Assembly (NCBI RefSeq): GCF_004358165.1
Contig: NZ_SMTG01000002.1
Location: 992,001-1,056,000 of the forward strand
DNA: 64,000 bases
Source: Luteimonas terrae
GTDB taxonomy: Bacteria; Pseudomonadota; Gammaproteobacteria; Xanthomonadales; Xanthomonadaceae
Direction of reading: 5' to 3'
Shown here: one piece after another, positions 46,819 to 56,672 of the stretch
How the letters are laid out: the number at the start of each line of letters is the position of its first letter
Position numbering within the stretch: the first letter of the stretch is position 1
Program-made: the position numbers and the translations under genes
Notes under the pieces: generated by a model
Told to the model about the DNA's origin: nothing
Seen by the model: only the letters and a program-made list of their open reading frames with translations
The model's database searches: none

Positions 46819-49800
46819 ATGCCCATCCGATCCCGCTGCGCCGCGTCGCCTTGCCCGCAGCTGCCGCGCACATCCATCGCGCAGCCGCTGCTGGCCGCCC
46901 TGCTCGCCTGGTCCTCCGTCGTCTCTGCCGCCTTGCCGCCGCGCGGCGAATGGACGGCCTCCGCGTCGTCGACGCAGGTGGCGGCGCTCTCGCCGGTGCA
47001 CGCGATCGACGGCGACCGTAGCTCGCGCTGGGGCGGCAGCTTCTTGCCCGGGCACTGGTTCCAGGTGGACCTGGGGCGCGCCGCCGACGTCGGCGGCGTC
47101 TCGATTCTCTGGGACAGCGGTTTTCCGGTGCGCTGGACGCTTCAGACTTCGCTCGACGGCACGCACTGGGACGTCGCCTACACCAGTGTGGATTCGCGCG
47201 GCGACACCGACCTGATCGTCTTTCCCGCGCGGCAGGCGCGCTACATCCGGATCGCGAGCCCCTCGAAGTCCTCCGACTGGGCAACCTCGATCTTCGAATT
47301 CGAGCCGATCGCCGCCGACGCCGCGCCACGTCTGGACGGTCTGGCCGCGGTCGTCGACGGGGCCCGCCTGTTCGCCGCGGACGCGCCGCCCGCGCGTGTC
47401 GAAGCGCGCGGCCCCGCGCCGCGCACGCGCCAGCTCTCGCTCGAGTTGCCGCGCGCTGACGCCATCGCCGGGCTCGAGGTCTGGTGGGACGGGCCGCGTA
47501 ACGGCGCAACGCTCGAAGCCCGCGACGCGCAGGGACGCTGGACCGTCGTGGCCGAGGACCCGGGCCGCGACGGCACGCGCTCCTGGCTCGCCGGCGAGGC
47601 CGCGATTACGCCGACCGCCTTGCGCCTGGTGCTCGGCGACGTGGCCGATGGCGCGCCGTCGATCGCCCGCTTGCGGCTGCTCGGGCCCAGGCAGGTGCGC
47701 ACCCCGACGCGCCGCTACGAGATCGCGGCTTCGCGCGCGCATGCCGGGCTGTTCCCGTCGTCGCTGCACCAGCAACAGGTCTACTGGACCGCGCTGGGCA
47801 TTCCCGCCGGGCGCCAGAAATCGCTGCTCGACGAGTACGGCAATCTCGAGCCCTTCAAGGGCGGGCCGATGCTGCAGGCGGTCTGGCGCGGCGACGATGG
47901 CAAGGCCGCGGTGGCCGACAACGACCCCGACCGGCGTCATGCGCTGCGCGAGCGCTGGATGCCGATGCCCTCGGTCGAATGGCAGGCGCAGCCCGGTCTG
48001 ACGATCCGCAACGAGGCCTTCGCACTCGAGCAGCACGGCCAGCCGGTGACGCTGGTGCGATACCGGCTGCACAACGCCGGTCGCGCGCCGGTGGCGGGCA
48101 CGCTGTCGCTTTTGGTGCGCCCGCTGCAGGTCAATCCACCGTGGCAGCACGGCGGCTGCTCGCCGATCCGGCGGATCGCGATCGATGCCCTCGACGACCG
48201 CACGCGCGTGCGGGTCGACGGCCGCACCCTGCTCGCCTCGCTGACGCCGGTCGGCGCGGCCGGCGCGGCGCCCTTCGGTGCGCACGGCGAAAGCGAGATC
48301 ACTGCGTACGCTGCCCGCGGAACGCCACCGCCCGCGCGCGAGGCACGCGATCCCGACGGTCTCGCGGCCGGCATGCTGGCCTATCCGGTGCGCCTGGCGC
48401 CCGGCGCGCGCTCGGACATCGTCGTCGCCTTCCCGCTGGGCACCGCCGCGCTCGATCCGGCCAAGGGCGATCTGCCCGAGCCGCCCGCGCTCGACCTCGC
48501 CACGCTCTCTGCCGGCGCCACCACGCCGTCCGCCGCGTTCGACGCGCAGGCCGCGCGTGTCGCGGCAGGCTGGACGGCCCGCTTCGACGGCTTCGACGTC
48601 CGCCTGCCCGACCGCGATCTGGTCGACATGCTGCGCGCGCAGGGCGCCTACATGCTGGTCAACCAGACCGGCCCGGCGATGCAGCCGGGGCCGCGCAACT
48701 ACAACCGCTCGTTCCTGCGCGACGGCGCGGCGACGGCCGCGGTACTGCTGCGCATGGGCCAGCCGCAGATCGCGCGCGACTACCTGCGCTGGTACACCGA
48801 CCATGCGCTCAATCCCGACGGCATGGTCTCGCCCATCCTCAACGAGGACGGCAGCATCAATCGCGGTTTCGGCTCCGACATCGAATATGACAGCCAGGGC
48901 CAGTACATCCAGCTGGTCGCCGACGTGGCACGGCTCGACGGCGGTCCGGACACCGTGCGCGAATACCTGCCGGCGGTGACGTCGGCGATGCGCTTCCTGC
49001 AGACGCTGCGCGAACGCACCCTGGTGCCGGATTACATGGGCACGCAGCCGTCGCCGGAACGCTTCCGCGGCATCCTCGCGCCGTCGATCAGCCACGAGGG
49101 CTATTCGACGCCCACGCACAGCTACTGGGACGACTTCTACGGCATCAAGGGCTGGCACGACGGCGCATGGCTCGCCGACGCACTCGGCGATGTGCAGACC
49201 GCGAGCTGGGCCCGCGAACAGGGCCGCCAGCTGTCGGATGCCGTCGCCGCATCGATCCGGGCGACCATCGCGTGGAAGGGCATCGACTTCCTTCCCTCGT
49301 CTGCGGACCTCGGCGACAGCGACCCGACCAGCGTGTCGATCGCGCTCGACCCCACCGGCGCGCGTCACGTGCTGCCCGGGCGCGAACTGCGCACGACCTT
49401 CGATCGCTACCTCGCCCGGCAGTTCGGCGACCGCCTCGCGCCCGACGCGCTGTGGGCCTACACGCCTTACGAGGTCCGCAACGTCCTGACCTTCGTGCAC
49501 ATGGACCGGCCCGCCGATGCGCTGACGGTCCTGCAGGGCCTGCTCGCCGACCGGCGCCCGCGCGCCTGGCAGATGTGGCCCGAGGTCGTGCATTCGCGGC
49601 CGCGCTATCCCGGCTATATCGGCGACATGCCGCATACCTGGATCGGCGCCGAGTACGTGCGCACGCTCGTCGGCATGCTGCTGCATGAGGGCGACGACGG
49701 CCTGCACCTGCTGCCGGGCACGCCGCCCGCCTGGCTCGCGGGCGATGGGCTGGCGGTGCGCACGCTGCCAACCGCCTTCGGCCCCCTGACGATGGCCGCG

Positions 49801-49989
49801 CGGCAGACCGGCGACCGGCTCGAGCTCACGCTGGATGCGCCGCTGCGCGACGCACCGTCGGTCGAGGTCGTGTGGCCCAGCCGCACGCGGCCGACATCGG
49901 TCCAGGTCGACGGCCGCGAGATCACCGACTACGACGCACGCGGCGTGCGGCTGGCAGCGCCCTTCCGGCGACTCGAAGCGCGCTGGTAG
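46819..49989 (+). CDS. Secreted discoidin-domain protein with predicted alpha/alpha-barrel glycosidase domain
   Basis: 1056 residues. A signal peptide probably ends at SVVSA-ALPP (about 38). Residues 40-165 are an F5/8 type C (discoidin) domain (AIDGDRSSRWGGSF, FQVDLGRAADVGGVSILWD), and 170-300 look like a second, diverged one. A beta-sandwich region (about 310-580) holds RPLQVNPPWQ. The C-terminal half looks like a six-hairpin alpha/alpha barrel with NYNRSFLRDGAATAAVLLRM, SISHEGYSTPTHSYWDDFYG, GIDFLPSSADLGD, and WQMWPEVV. The same blocks recur in the lipoprotein at 52.4-55.6 kb. I do not recognise the CAZy family. Acidic residues in LRDGA, SHEGY and WPEVV are conserved and are candidate catalytic residues (inference). 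Confidence 0.75.
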   Translation: MPIRSRCAASPCPQLPRTSIAQPLLAALLAWSSVVSAALPPRGEWTASASSTQVAALSPVHAIDGDRSSRWGGSFLPGHWFQVDLGRAADVGGVSILWDSGFPVRWTLQTSLDGTHWDVAYTSVDSRGDTDLIVFPARQARYIRIASPSKSSDWATSIFEFEPIAADAAPRLDGLAAVVDGARLFAADAPPARVEARGPAPRTRQLSLELPRADAIAGLEVWWDGPRNGATLEARDAQGRWTVVAEDPGRDGTRSWLAGEAAITPTALRLVLGDVADGAPSIARLRLLGPRQVRTPTRRYEIAASRAHAGLFPSSLHQQQVYWTALGIPAGRQKSLLDEYGNLEPFKGGPMLQAVWRGDDGKAAVADNDPDRRHALRERWMPMPSVEWQAQPGLTIRNEAFALEQHGQPVTLVRYRLHNAGRAPVAGTLSLLVRPLQVNPPWQHGGCSPIRRIAIDALDDRTRVRVDGRTLLASLTPVGAAGAAPFGAHGESEITAYAARGTPPPAREARDPDGLAAGMLAYPVRLAPGARSDIVVAFPLGTAALDPAKGDLPEPPALDLATLSAGATTPSAAFDAQAARVAAGWTARFDGFDVRLPDRDLVDMLRAQGAYMLVNQTGPAMQPGPRNYNRSFLRDGAATAAVLLRMGQPQIARDYLRWYTDHALNPDGMVSPILNEDGSINRGFGSDIEYDSQGQYIQLVADVARLDGGPDTVREYLPAVTSAMRFLQTLRERTLVPDYMGTQPSPERFRGILAPSISHEGYSTPTHSYWDDFYGIKGWHDGAWLADALGDVQTASWAREQGRQLSDAVAASIRATIAWKGIDFLPSSADLGDSDPTSVSIALDPTGARHVLPGRELRTTFDRYLARQFGDRLAPDALWAYTPYEVRNVLTFVHMDRPADALTVLQGLLADRRPRAWQMWPEVVHSRPRYPGYIGDMPHTWIGAEYVRTLVGMLLHEGDDGLHLLPGTPPAWLAGDGLAVRTLPTAFGPLTMAARQTGDRLELTLDAPLRDAPSVEVVWPSRTRPTSVQVDGREITDYDARGVRLAAPFRRLEARW

Positions 49990-50007
49990 GCGCGCGCTTC
50001 GCGACGT

Positions 50008-52221
50008 TCAGTCGAGCTGGCGCGCCGGCAGGCGCAGCGCGGCGCGCGCGCCGATGTCGGCGGCGGACTGGCCGAGCACGATGTCGTAATCACCGGCCGC
50101 GATGCGCCAGCTGCGGTCCTCGGGGTGATAGTCGGCGAACAGGCGCGGCGCGAGTTCCACTTCGACCTCGCGCGACTCGCCCGGCTGCAGCTCGACACGC
50201 TGCCAGCCGACCAGACGCAGCGGCGTGGTGTGGCCTTCGGGCAGATGCACGTAGAGCTGCGGCACGGTGGCGCCGGCACGATCGCCGGTGTTGCGGACAT
50301 TGAAGCGCGCGAGGATGCGCGCGCCTTCGCTGCGCACCGTGAGATCCGAAGTGGCGAAGGTTGTGTACGACAGACCGTGGCCGAAGGCGTAGCGCGGGGT
50401 CAGACCCTTGGCCGCGAACCAGCGATAGCCGACGTTGGCGCCCTCGATGTCGTAGTCGATCGTGTCCTCGGGCTTCTGCGGCGGGTTGAAGCCGAGCCCC
50501 GGGATCGACGGGCGTGGCAGCTGCGACACGTCGACGGGCCAGCTCACCGGCAGGTGGCCGGACGGATTCACCGCACCGGTGAGCAGCTGCGCGATCGCCT
50601 CGCCGCCGCGGATGCCCGGATACCACGCCTGCAGCACGGCCGGTACGCGCTCGACCCACGGCATCTCGATCGGGCCGTTGGTCTGCAGCACCACGATGTT
50701 GCGCGGATTGGCCGCGGCCACGGCGGCGATCAGCGCGTCCTGGCCATCGGGCAGGCGCATGTCCGGCAGGTCGACCGACTCGGCCGCCCATTGCGTGGCG
50801 AACACGATGGCGACGTCGGCCTCGCGCGCGAGGCGTGCCGCGGCGGCGCGATCGCGACCATCGGCGAAGTCGATGCGTGCATCCGGCAGCGTCGCGCGCA
50901 ATGCGAGCAGCGGCGAAGACGGCTGGAACATCACGGGCCCCGGCCACGTGGTCGGCTTCAAACCGCTCACCGCGGTGGTGCCGCGCGAGGTCCAGCCCAC
51001 CATCGACGAGCCGCCGCCGGCGATCACGCCCTTGTCCGCGTGCCCGCCGATGACCGCGATGCGACGCACGGTCTTCGCCAACGGCAGCGTGGCGTTCTCG
51101 TTACGCAGCAGCACCGCGCCGGCCTCGGCCGTGCGCTGCGCCACGTCGAAACCGATCGCATCGAGCGCATCGTCGACCGGCTGTCGCTGAGGCGGGTGTT
51201 CGAACGCGCCGACCGCGATGAAGCTGCGCAGGATGCGATGCACCATGTCGTCGAGCCGCGCCTGCGGCACGGTACCGGCGCCTACCGCCATGCGCAGCGG
51301 CCCATCGAAATACACGGCCTTGTCGAAGACCTCGCCGGCCGACTGCTGGTCCAGACCGGCGTTCGCGGCCTTCGATGCACTGTGCACGCCGCCCCAGTCC
51401 GACATCACGTAACCGGGGTACTGCCAGTCGCGCTTGAGCACGTTGTTGAGCAGTTCGTCGTGCTCGCAGCCGTAGGTGCCGTTGATGCGGTTGTAGCTGC
51501 ACATCACCGAGCCGGGCTTGCCGATGTCGATGGCGATGCGGAAGGCTAGCAGATCGGATTCGTGCATCGCGCGGTCGCCGATCTCGGCGCTGTGGAAGTT
51601 GCGCGCGGTCTCCATGTCGTTGAGCGCGTAGTGCTTCATCGTCGAGAGCACGTGCTGCGACTGCACGCCGCGGATCGACTCGCCGACCAGCGTGCCGGCA
51701 AGCAAAGGGTCTTCGCCGGCGTACTCGAAGTTGCGCCCGTTGCGCGGATCGCGCTGCAGGTTGACGCTGCCGGCCAGCAGCACGTTGAAGCCTTGCCGCC
51801 AGGCTTCGCGGCCCATGGTCTCGCCGCCCTTGAAGGCGATCTCGCGGCTCCAGGTCGAGGCGGTCATCGGGCCGGACGGCATCGCGGTGGCGTGGTCGCC
51901 TTCGCGTGCACCGCCGGGATTGGTGACGCCGAGGCCGGCATCGACCAGCCCCTGCGACGGAATGCCCAGGCGCGGGATCGGTGCGACGTAGCCGGCCGCG
52001 ACCAGCGCCTCGTCGGGCTTCTTCTCACCGATCGCGAAGCGGCTGCGGATCAGCGCGAATTTCTCGTCTTGGGTCATCTCCGCGACCAGCAAGGCGGCGC
52101 GTTCGTCGGGTGACTTCGCCACGTCCATCCACGGCTGCGAGGCCGGTGCGTCCTGCGCGAATGCGGGCATCGCCGCGAGCAACGCGCATGCCAGCATGCG
52201 CACCGGAAACCTGGTCTTCAT
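50008..52221 (-). CDS. bglX: Periplasmic GH3 beta-glucosidase (BglX type)
   Basis: 737 residues. A Sec signal peptide ends at AMPAFA-QDAP. The GH3 N-terminal barrel has the nucleophile Asp in YPGYVMSDWGGVHSA and the KHYALNDMETARN block. The C-terminal alpha/beta sandwich and fibronectin-III-like domain (APRLFADYHPEDRSWRIAAG) complete the usual three-part architecture. It removes glucose from the non-reducing ends of beta-glucosides. The ATG at 52221 has a strong GGAGGGG ribosome site; the 31-codon extension is rejected. It is convergent with the discoidin gene (18 bp between stops). Confidence 0.92.
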   Translation of the reverse strand: MKTRFPVRMLACALLAAMPAFAQDAPASQPWMDVAKSPDERAALLVAEMTQDEKFALIRSRFAIGEKKPDEALVAAGYVAPIPRLGIPSQGLVDAGLGVTNPGGAREGDHATAMPSGPMTASTWSREIAFKGGETMGREAWRQGFNVLLAGSVNLQRDPRNGRNFEYAGEDPLLAGTLVGESIRGVQSQHVLSTMKHYALNDMETARNFHSAEIGDRAMHESDLLAFRIAIDIGKPGSVMCSYNRINGTYGCEHDELLNNVLKRDWQYPGYVMSDWGGVHSASKAANAGLDQQSAGEVFDKAVYFDGPLRMAVGAGTVPQARLDDMVHRILRSFIAVGAFEHPPQRQPVDDALDAIGFDVAQRTAEAGAVLLRNENATLPLAKTVRRIAVIGGHADKGVIAGGGSSMVGWTSRGTTAVSGLKPTTWPGPVMFQPSSPLLALRATLPDARIDFADGRDRAAAARLAREADVAIVFATQWAAESVDLPDMRLPDGQDALIAAVAAANPRNIVVLQTNGPIEMPWVERVPAVLQAWYPGIRGGEAIAQLLTGAVNPSGHLPVSWPVDVSQLPRPSIPGLGFNPPQKPEDTIDYDIEGANVGYRWFAAKGLTPRYAFGHGLSYTTFATSDLTVRSEGARILARFNVRNTGDRAGATVPQLYVHLPEGHTTPLRLVGWQRVELQPGESREVEVELAPRLFADYHPEDRSWRIAAGDYDIVLGQSAADIGARAALRLPARQLD

Positions 52222-52259
52222 CGAACGCCCCTCCCCTCGAAATGTGTGCTTTGCAGAAG

Positions 52260-52311
52260 CGGCCCACGGCCGCGATGGCTTCACCGGGAAGCCCATCGCG
52301 GCCATGGGCCG
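52260..52311 (-). terminator. Long hairpin between the discoidin lipoprotein gene and bglX
   Basis: CGGCCCACGGCCGCGATGG pairs with CCATCGCGGCCATGGGCCG with one mismatch. The stem continues through CTTC/GAAG with a one-base bulge to a 5-nt loop, about 23 pairs in all. No U-tract. It lies 38 nt before the bglX ATG and 48 nt after the upstream gene's stop, so it could set the relative mRNA levels of the two enzymes. Confidence 0.55.
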
Positions 52312-52359
52312 CACCTGCAGCGTTCGCGCCCGCCGACGAGTGCCGGCAGGCGTCGTGAC

Positions 52360-55300
52360 TCAACCCGCGCCGGCGATCCGCACCTTCGCGCCGGCGCGCG
52401 TGATCCGCAGTTCGTTGCCCTGCCACTGCGCCGGCTGGCCGTCGATCGTGGTCGCGCCCGGCACGCTCGAATACGGCCACTGCAGCACCAGACCGCCTTC
52501 GGGCAGACCGCTGTTCGCGGCGACGTCGAGCAGCAGCGCGTCGCCGTCACGGCGCAGCGAATAGCCCACCGTGCCCTGCGGCGTCCGCATGCCGCGCAGT
52601 GCCACGCCCTCGTCCAGCCACGCGGCCGGCACGCCGGCCGCGAGCACCAGGCTGTCGTCGACCTCGCGCACGTAGGCGAACATGTCCAGCGCCGAGCGCA
52701 CGAAGTCGGAACCCACCCAGGCATGCGGCAGATCGCCGAGGAAGAACGGCTCGCGCGGCGTCGGCGTCACCACCTCGCCCCACTGGTTCCAGGGCTGCGG
52801 CGCGCGGTGACCGAAGAACCACTCGCGCACTTCGTTGGCGCGCTCGCGCCAGCCCAGACGCACGAACGCGGCGACGTTGCGCCACTCGTAGGGCGTGTAG
52901 TTCTTCCATTCCAGCGTGCCGTCGCGGCGGCCCGAGAACTGCGTCCAGTAGCGCTCGAAGGTGTTGGTCAGCAGCGGCTCGGGCAGACGGCCCTGTTCGC
53001 CGCCCGGCGCCAGCGCGATCGTCGTCGAGGTCGCGTCGAAATCGCCGAGTTCGGCGGCGCCCGGCAGGAAGTCGATGCCGTGCTGCTCGGCGGCCTTGCG
53101 CAGGGACGCGTCGAGATCGACGCGGAACTCGTCGCGAGCCGCGGCCATGCGCTTGGCGTCGTCGGCCTTGCCGAGCGCCTCGGCGATCTCCACCGCGTCC
53201 TTGTAACCACGCAGCGCCCAGAAGTTGTCCCAGTACGAATGCATCGGCTTGGCCGAATAGCCTTCGTGGCTGATCGAGGCCGGCATCATCCCGTAGAAAG
53301 CCGCATTGCGTTGGCGGTTCTCCTCGGTGCGTTCGCTGGCGCGCAGCTCTTCCATGTAGGTGTAGGCGCCGAACACGTGCGGCCACATCTTCTGCAGGAA
53401 GGCGTCGTCGCCGGTGTAGCGCCAGTACTCGGCGATGTTGAAGATCAGCTCGCCATGGCTGTCGTTCTCCGGCACCGGGTCGCTGCCGCGGTCGTCGACG
53501 CAGCACGGCACCTTGCCGTTGTCGAACTGGTAGGGCGCGTAGAACTCGACGTATTCCTTGACCACTTCCGGGCGGCCCATGCGCAGCAGGCCTTCGGAAA
53601 TCATCGCGCCGTCGCGGATCCAGCTGCGCGCGTACGAACGCGTGCCCGGTTGCAGGCGCGGGCCGATACGCGAGATCAGCATGTGCGCCAGCGACGTGCG
53701 CAGCGTGTCGGCCAGATCCTTGCCGGCGGCCGGCACGTCGAAGCCCACTTCATCGAGCTTGCCGTGCCACTCGCGCGCCATCGCGTCCTGCATCGACTGC
53801 GCATTCCAGTTCGCCGGCGCGCTCGACATCTCGCCGGTCATCGGAATCAGCAGATCGAACTCGCGTGACTCGCCCGGCGCCAGCCGCACGTCGTAGACCA
53901 TCGCGCCGGACGCCAGCGCCTGCGGGTCGTCGACTTCGGTCGTCGACGGCCAGGTGCCGGTCGCCAGATGCTCGACGTCCATGCCCGCATCGAACGTGGT
54001 CGCGAACGCGGCCTGCGCCGGCTGGCGTGCGAACACGCGCGGCGTGCCGTCGACGCGCACGCCGTCGGTGCTCACGCCGAGCTGGCGCAGCGGGCTGACG
54101 CCGCCGGTGATGTTGAGGAACTGGGTCGGCGGGTTGACCTGCATCGGCCGCACCGCGAGCGCGAGCTGGTAATCGCGCGCCTCGTTGCCGGGATTGGTCA
54201 GGCGGTAGCGCGCGACCAGCTGCGAATCCTTGGGCGTCCCGCGGGCGAATCCGGTGACGCGCAGGTTCAGCGCGTCATGGGTCCAGTCGACACTCGGGAT
54301 CGGCAGATAGTCGTCCTGCAGGGTCTGCGCGATCTTGGCGTCGGCCCAGGTCACCAGTGCATCGCCGACGCGTACGAAGGGCTCGATGGAGAACCCGCCG
54401 GCCGCGACCTCGATCGCGCCGTCCTCGCCGATCAGGCCCTGCTCGTAACCGCCATCGAGACCGAGGATGGTCCAGTAGGCCTGCTCGCCGCTGAAACCAC
54501 GCGGGAACTGGCCCTTGGGCCGGTCCCTGGCGACCGCTTCGAGCACGTCGTTGGGGTGCTCGGACATCGCCAGCGGCTGCACCGCAACTTCGCTCAATGC
54601 GAAGCCCTCACCGGGACCGCCCTGCAGATCGAGACCGATGTAGCGCGCCTCGGCCTCCGGCAGCGACAGCCAGTCGATGCCGCCGTTGCCCGCGGTGACC
54701 TCGCGGACCTGCGTCCAGGTCTCGCCGTCGCTCGACAGCGAGACCGTATAGGCCGATGCATGACGCCCCGGCTGCCACTGCAGGCGCAGACCGCCGAATT
54801 CCCGGGTCTTGCCCAGATCGAGCACGAGGTTCTGCGGCGCGGCCGGCGTGACCCATGCGCTTTCGGCGTTGCCGTCGACGACATTGCCGACATCGGCAGG
54901 CGTGGTCGTGGAGGCCGCGCTCGCGGTCAGCGGCGAGGTGTCGTCGGCCGGCAGCGCTTCGAACGTCAGCTGGTCGAAGCAGACCGTGCCCTTGCCGCCG
55001 GCGTTGTTGTAAATCGTGAACTCGATCTTCTCGCTGGCCCGCAGCGTCTTGTCTTCGTCCGGTCCCCAGGCCTTGTCGATGTGGCGCTTGCGATAGCGCA
55101 CGTCGGTCCAGTCGTCCGGGAAATCGTATTTGGGCCGATTGACCCACCACACGTTGTCGCCGCTGGCGTCGATGAGCTTGAACTGCAGGTCGTTGGCCGG
55201 CGACTCGCCGCGCATGCGGAAGGCGAAGCGGTAGTTTTCCGGATACTCGAGCTTGAGCGCACGCTGGATGCCGACGTGGCCGGATACGCCGTTGTAGTCG

Positions 55301-55608
55301 TAATCCAGGCACACGGCCTTGCCGCCGTCGACGTCGACCTGGCGCAGCGTGCCGGTGACCTGGTTGGAGGTCACGAGGGTCCACGTCGAGGGATCGTCGA
55401 AGTCGTCGAGGATGCGGATGCCGTCGCCGCCTGTGGCAGCTGCCGTCGTCGCGCCGTCGGGCGCGGGCGAGACGTTGCAGGCCCCAAGCGCGGTGGCCAG
55501 CGCGGCGATACCGAGTGCGCGTACCGCGTTTCGAAATTGGAGTGCGCCAGCAGGCGTCATGTCGGTGTCGGCAGGCGCGCAGGTCGCGCGGGTGTCGAGG
55601 GTCTTCAT
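52360..55608 (-). CDS. Lipoprotein with CBM-like and discoidin domains and predicted alpha/alpha-barrel glycosidase domain
   Basis: 1082 residues (1066 if the ATG at 55560 is used; that start gives a more normal signal peptide, MTPAGALQFRNAVRALGIAA). Lipobox ALGAC at Cys44, with Asn at +2. Residues 65-225 (ILDDFDDPSTWTLV...GTVCFDQLTFEAL) resemble CBM11/CIA30-type beta-sandwich modules. About 240-350 is a discoidin domain, followed by a beta-rich region with RPMQVNPPTQF. A catalytic-looking alpha/alpha barrel follows, with SYARSWIRDGAMISEGLLRM, PASISHEGYSAKPMHSYWDN, GIDFLPGAAELGD and WNQWGEVV. It is a clear paralog of the secreted protein at 46.8-50.0 kb. Probably displayed on the outer membrane. 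CAZy family not recognised. Confidence 0.75.
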   Translation of the reverse strand: MKTLDTRATCAPADTDMTPAGALQFRNAVRALGIAALATALGACNVSPAPDGATTAAATGGDGIRILDDFDDPSTWTLVTSNQVTGTLRQVDVDGGKAVCLDYDYNGVSGHVGIQRALKLEYPENYRFAFRMRGESPANDLQFKLIDASGDNVWWVNRPKYDFPDDWTDVRYRKRHIDKAWGPDEDKTLRASEKIEFTIYNNAGGKGTVCFDQLTFEALPADDTSPLTASAASTTTPADVGNVVDGNAESAWVTPAAPQNLVLDLGKTREFGGLRLQWQPGRHASAYTVSLSSDGETWTQVREVTAGNGGIDWLSLPEAEARYIGLDLQGGPGEGFALSEVAVQPLAMSEHPNDVLEAVARDRPKGQFPRGFSGEQAYWTILGLDGGYEQGLIGEDGAIEVAAGGFSIEPFVRVGDALVTWADAKIAQTLQDDYLPIPSVDWTHDALNLRVTGFARGTPKDSQLVARYRLTNPGNEARDYQLALAVRPMQVNPPTQFLNITGGVSPLRQLGVSTDGVRVDGTPRVFARQPAQAAFATTFDAGMDVEHLATGTWPSTTEVDDPQALASGAMVYDVRLAPGESREFDLLIPMTGEMSSAPANWNAQSMQDAMAREWHGKLDEVGFDVPAAGKDLADTLRTSLAHMLISRIGPRLQPGTRSYARSWIRDGAMISEGLLRMGRPEVVKEYVEFYAPYQFDNGKVPCCVDDRGSDPVPENDSHGELIFNIAEYWRYTGDDAFLQKMWPHVFGAYTYMEELRASERTEENRQRNAAFYGMMPASISHEGYSAKPMHSYWDNFWALRGYKDAVEIAEALGKADDAKRMAAARDEFRVDLDASLRKAAEQHGIDFLPGAAELGDFDATSTTIALAPGGEQGRLPEPLLTNTFERYWTQFSGRRDGTLEWKNYTPYEWRNVAAFVRLGWRERANEVREWFFGHRAPQPWNQWGEVVTPTPREPFFLGDLPHAWVGSDFVRSALDMFAYVREVDDSLVLAAGVPAAWLDEGVALRGMRTPQGTVGYSLRRDGDALLLDVAANSGLPEGGLVLQWPYSSVPGATTIDGQPAQWQGNELRITRAGAKVRIAGAG

Positions 55609-55757
55609 GCGGTGCGTTGGCTCCGTGGTTCGGACGGGTGTTGCGATTCGATCTGGAGATGCGTCGCTGTCGAGTCGCGTTTCAGGCGGGAAAAGCGCGC
55701 ACTCGACACGATGTCGTTGCCATCCATGGAGTCACACTTCTGGCGCAGGAACGCCCT

Positions 55758-55820
55758 GCCCGGCCATCCGTGGCCGGGCGTTCGCCGACGCGCGAACCTT
55801 CGGTTCGCAAACGCGTCGGC
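55758..55820 (-). terminator. Two hairpins ending the ABC permease genes
   Basis: Directly after the permease stop, GCCGACGCG pairs with CGCGTCGGC (55784-55792 / 55812-55820) and encloses GCGAACC/GGTTCGC. A second stem GCCCGGCCA/TGGCCGGGC is at 55758-55779. Together they probably end the transporter mRNA. The remaining 55609-55757 shows no operator or clear promoter for the next gene. Confidence 0.6.
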
Positions 55821-56672
55821 TCACCCCTTCACGCTGCCGAGCAGCAGGCCCTGGATGTAGTAGCGCTGCAGCGCGAGGAACAGCAGCAACACCGGAATCA
55901 CGGTGACGACGGCGCCGGCCATCATCATCTCGACGTCCTGGATGTGCTCGCGCGACAGTGCCGCCAGTGCGACGGGCAGCGTGTAGTTGGTCTGGTCGGT
56001 CAATACGATCAGCGGCCACATGAAGTCGTTCCACGCGGCCATGAAGGTGAAGATGGTCAGCGTGACCAGCACCGGCTTGAGCATCGGCAGCACGATCTGG
56101 AAAAAGATCCGCAGCTCGCCGGCGCCGTCGATGCGCGCGGCCTCCAGCAGTTCGTCGGGAATCGACCGCGCGTACTGGCGCACCAGGAAGATGCCGAACA
56201 CCGTCGCCAGACCCGGGATGATCACCGCGCCGAAGCTGTTGACCAGGCCCATGCCCTTCATCATCAGGAACAGCGGCAACATCGCCACCTGCGCGGGAAT
56301 CACCAGCGCGGCCAGCAGGATCTGGAACAGCCGCTCTCGGCCCTTGAACTGCAGCTTGGCGAAGGCATAGCCGGCCATGGTGTTGACCAGCAGCGCACCG
56401 AAGGTGATCGCGGCCGAGATCATCAGACTGTTGGCGAAGTAGCGGCCCATGCCGGCACGCGCGAACAGCTGCTGGTAGTTGTCGAACGTCAGTGCGGACG
56501 GCAGCAGCGGCGGCGGAAAGCCGCTGGCCTCGCCGGTCGGCATGAACGACACCGACAGCATCCACGCCAGCGGCGCCAGCGCCACGACGGCCAGTGCGAC
56601 CAGCCCACCGTTGACCAGCCACGCCGACCAGCGCGAGGCGCCGACTTCGCGATACCTGCCCACCGCGCTCAT
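55821..56672 (-). CDS. ABC sugar permease, MalG/UgpE type
   Basis: 283 residues, six predicted membrane helices (first at about 20-42, NGGLVALAVVALAPLAWML). The EAA loop that contacts the ATPase is ELLEAARIDGAGELRIFFQIVLP. It is the second inner-membrane subunit of a CUT1 (carbohydrate) importer. ATG at 56672 overlaps the stop of the preceding permease by 4 nt (ATGA). No ATPase gene follows; the ATPase at 39.3-40.4 kb is the likely partner. Confidence 0.9.
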   Translation of the reverse strand: MSAVGRYREVGASRWSAWLVNGGLVALAVVALAPLAWMLSVSFMPTGEASGFPPPLLPSALTFDNYQQLFARAGMGRYFANSLMISAAITFGALLVNTMAGYAFAKLQFKGRERLFQILLAALVIPAQVAMLPLFLMMKGMGLVNSFGAVIIPGLATVFGIFLVRQYARSIPDELLEAARIDGAGELRIFFQIVLPMLKPVLVTLTIFTFMAAWNDFMWPLIVLTDQTNYTLPVALAALSREHIQDVEMMMAGAVVTVIPVLLLFLALQRYYIQGLLLGSVKG

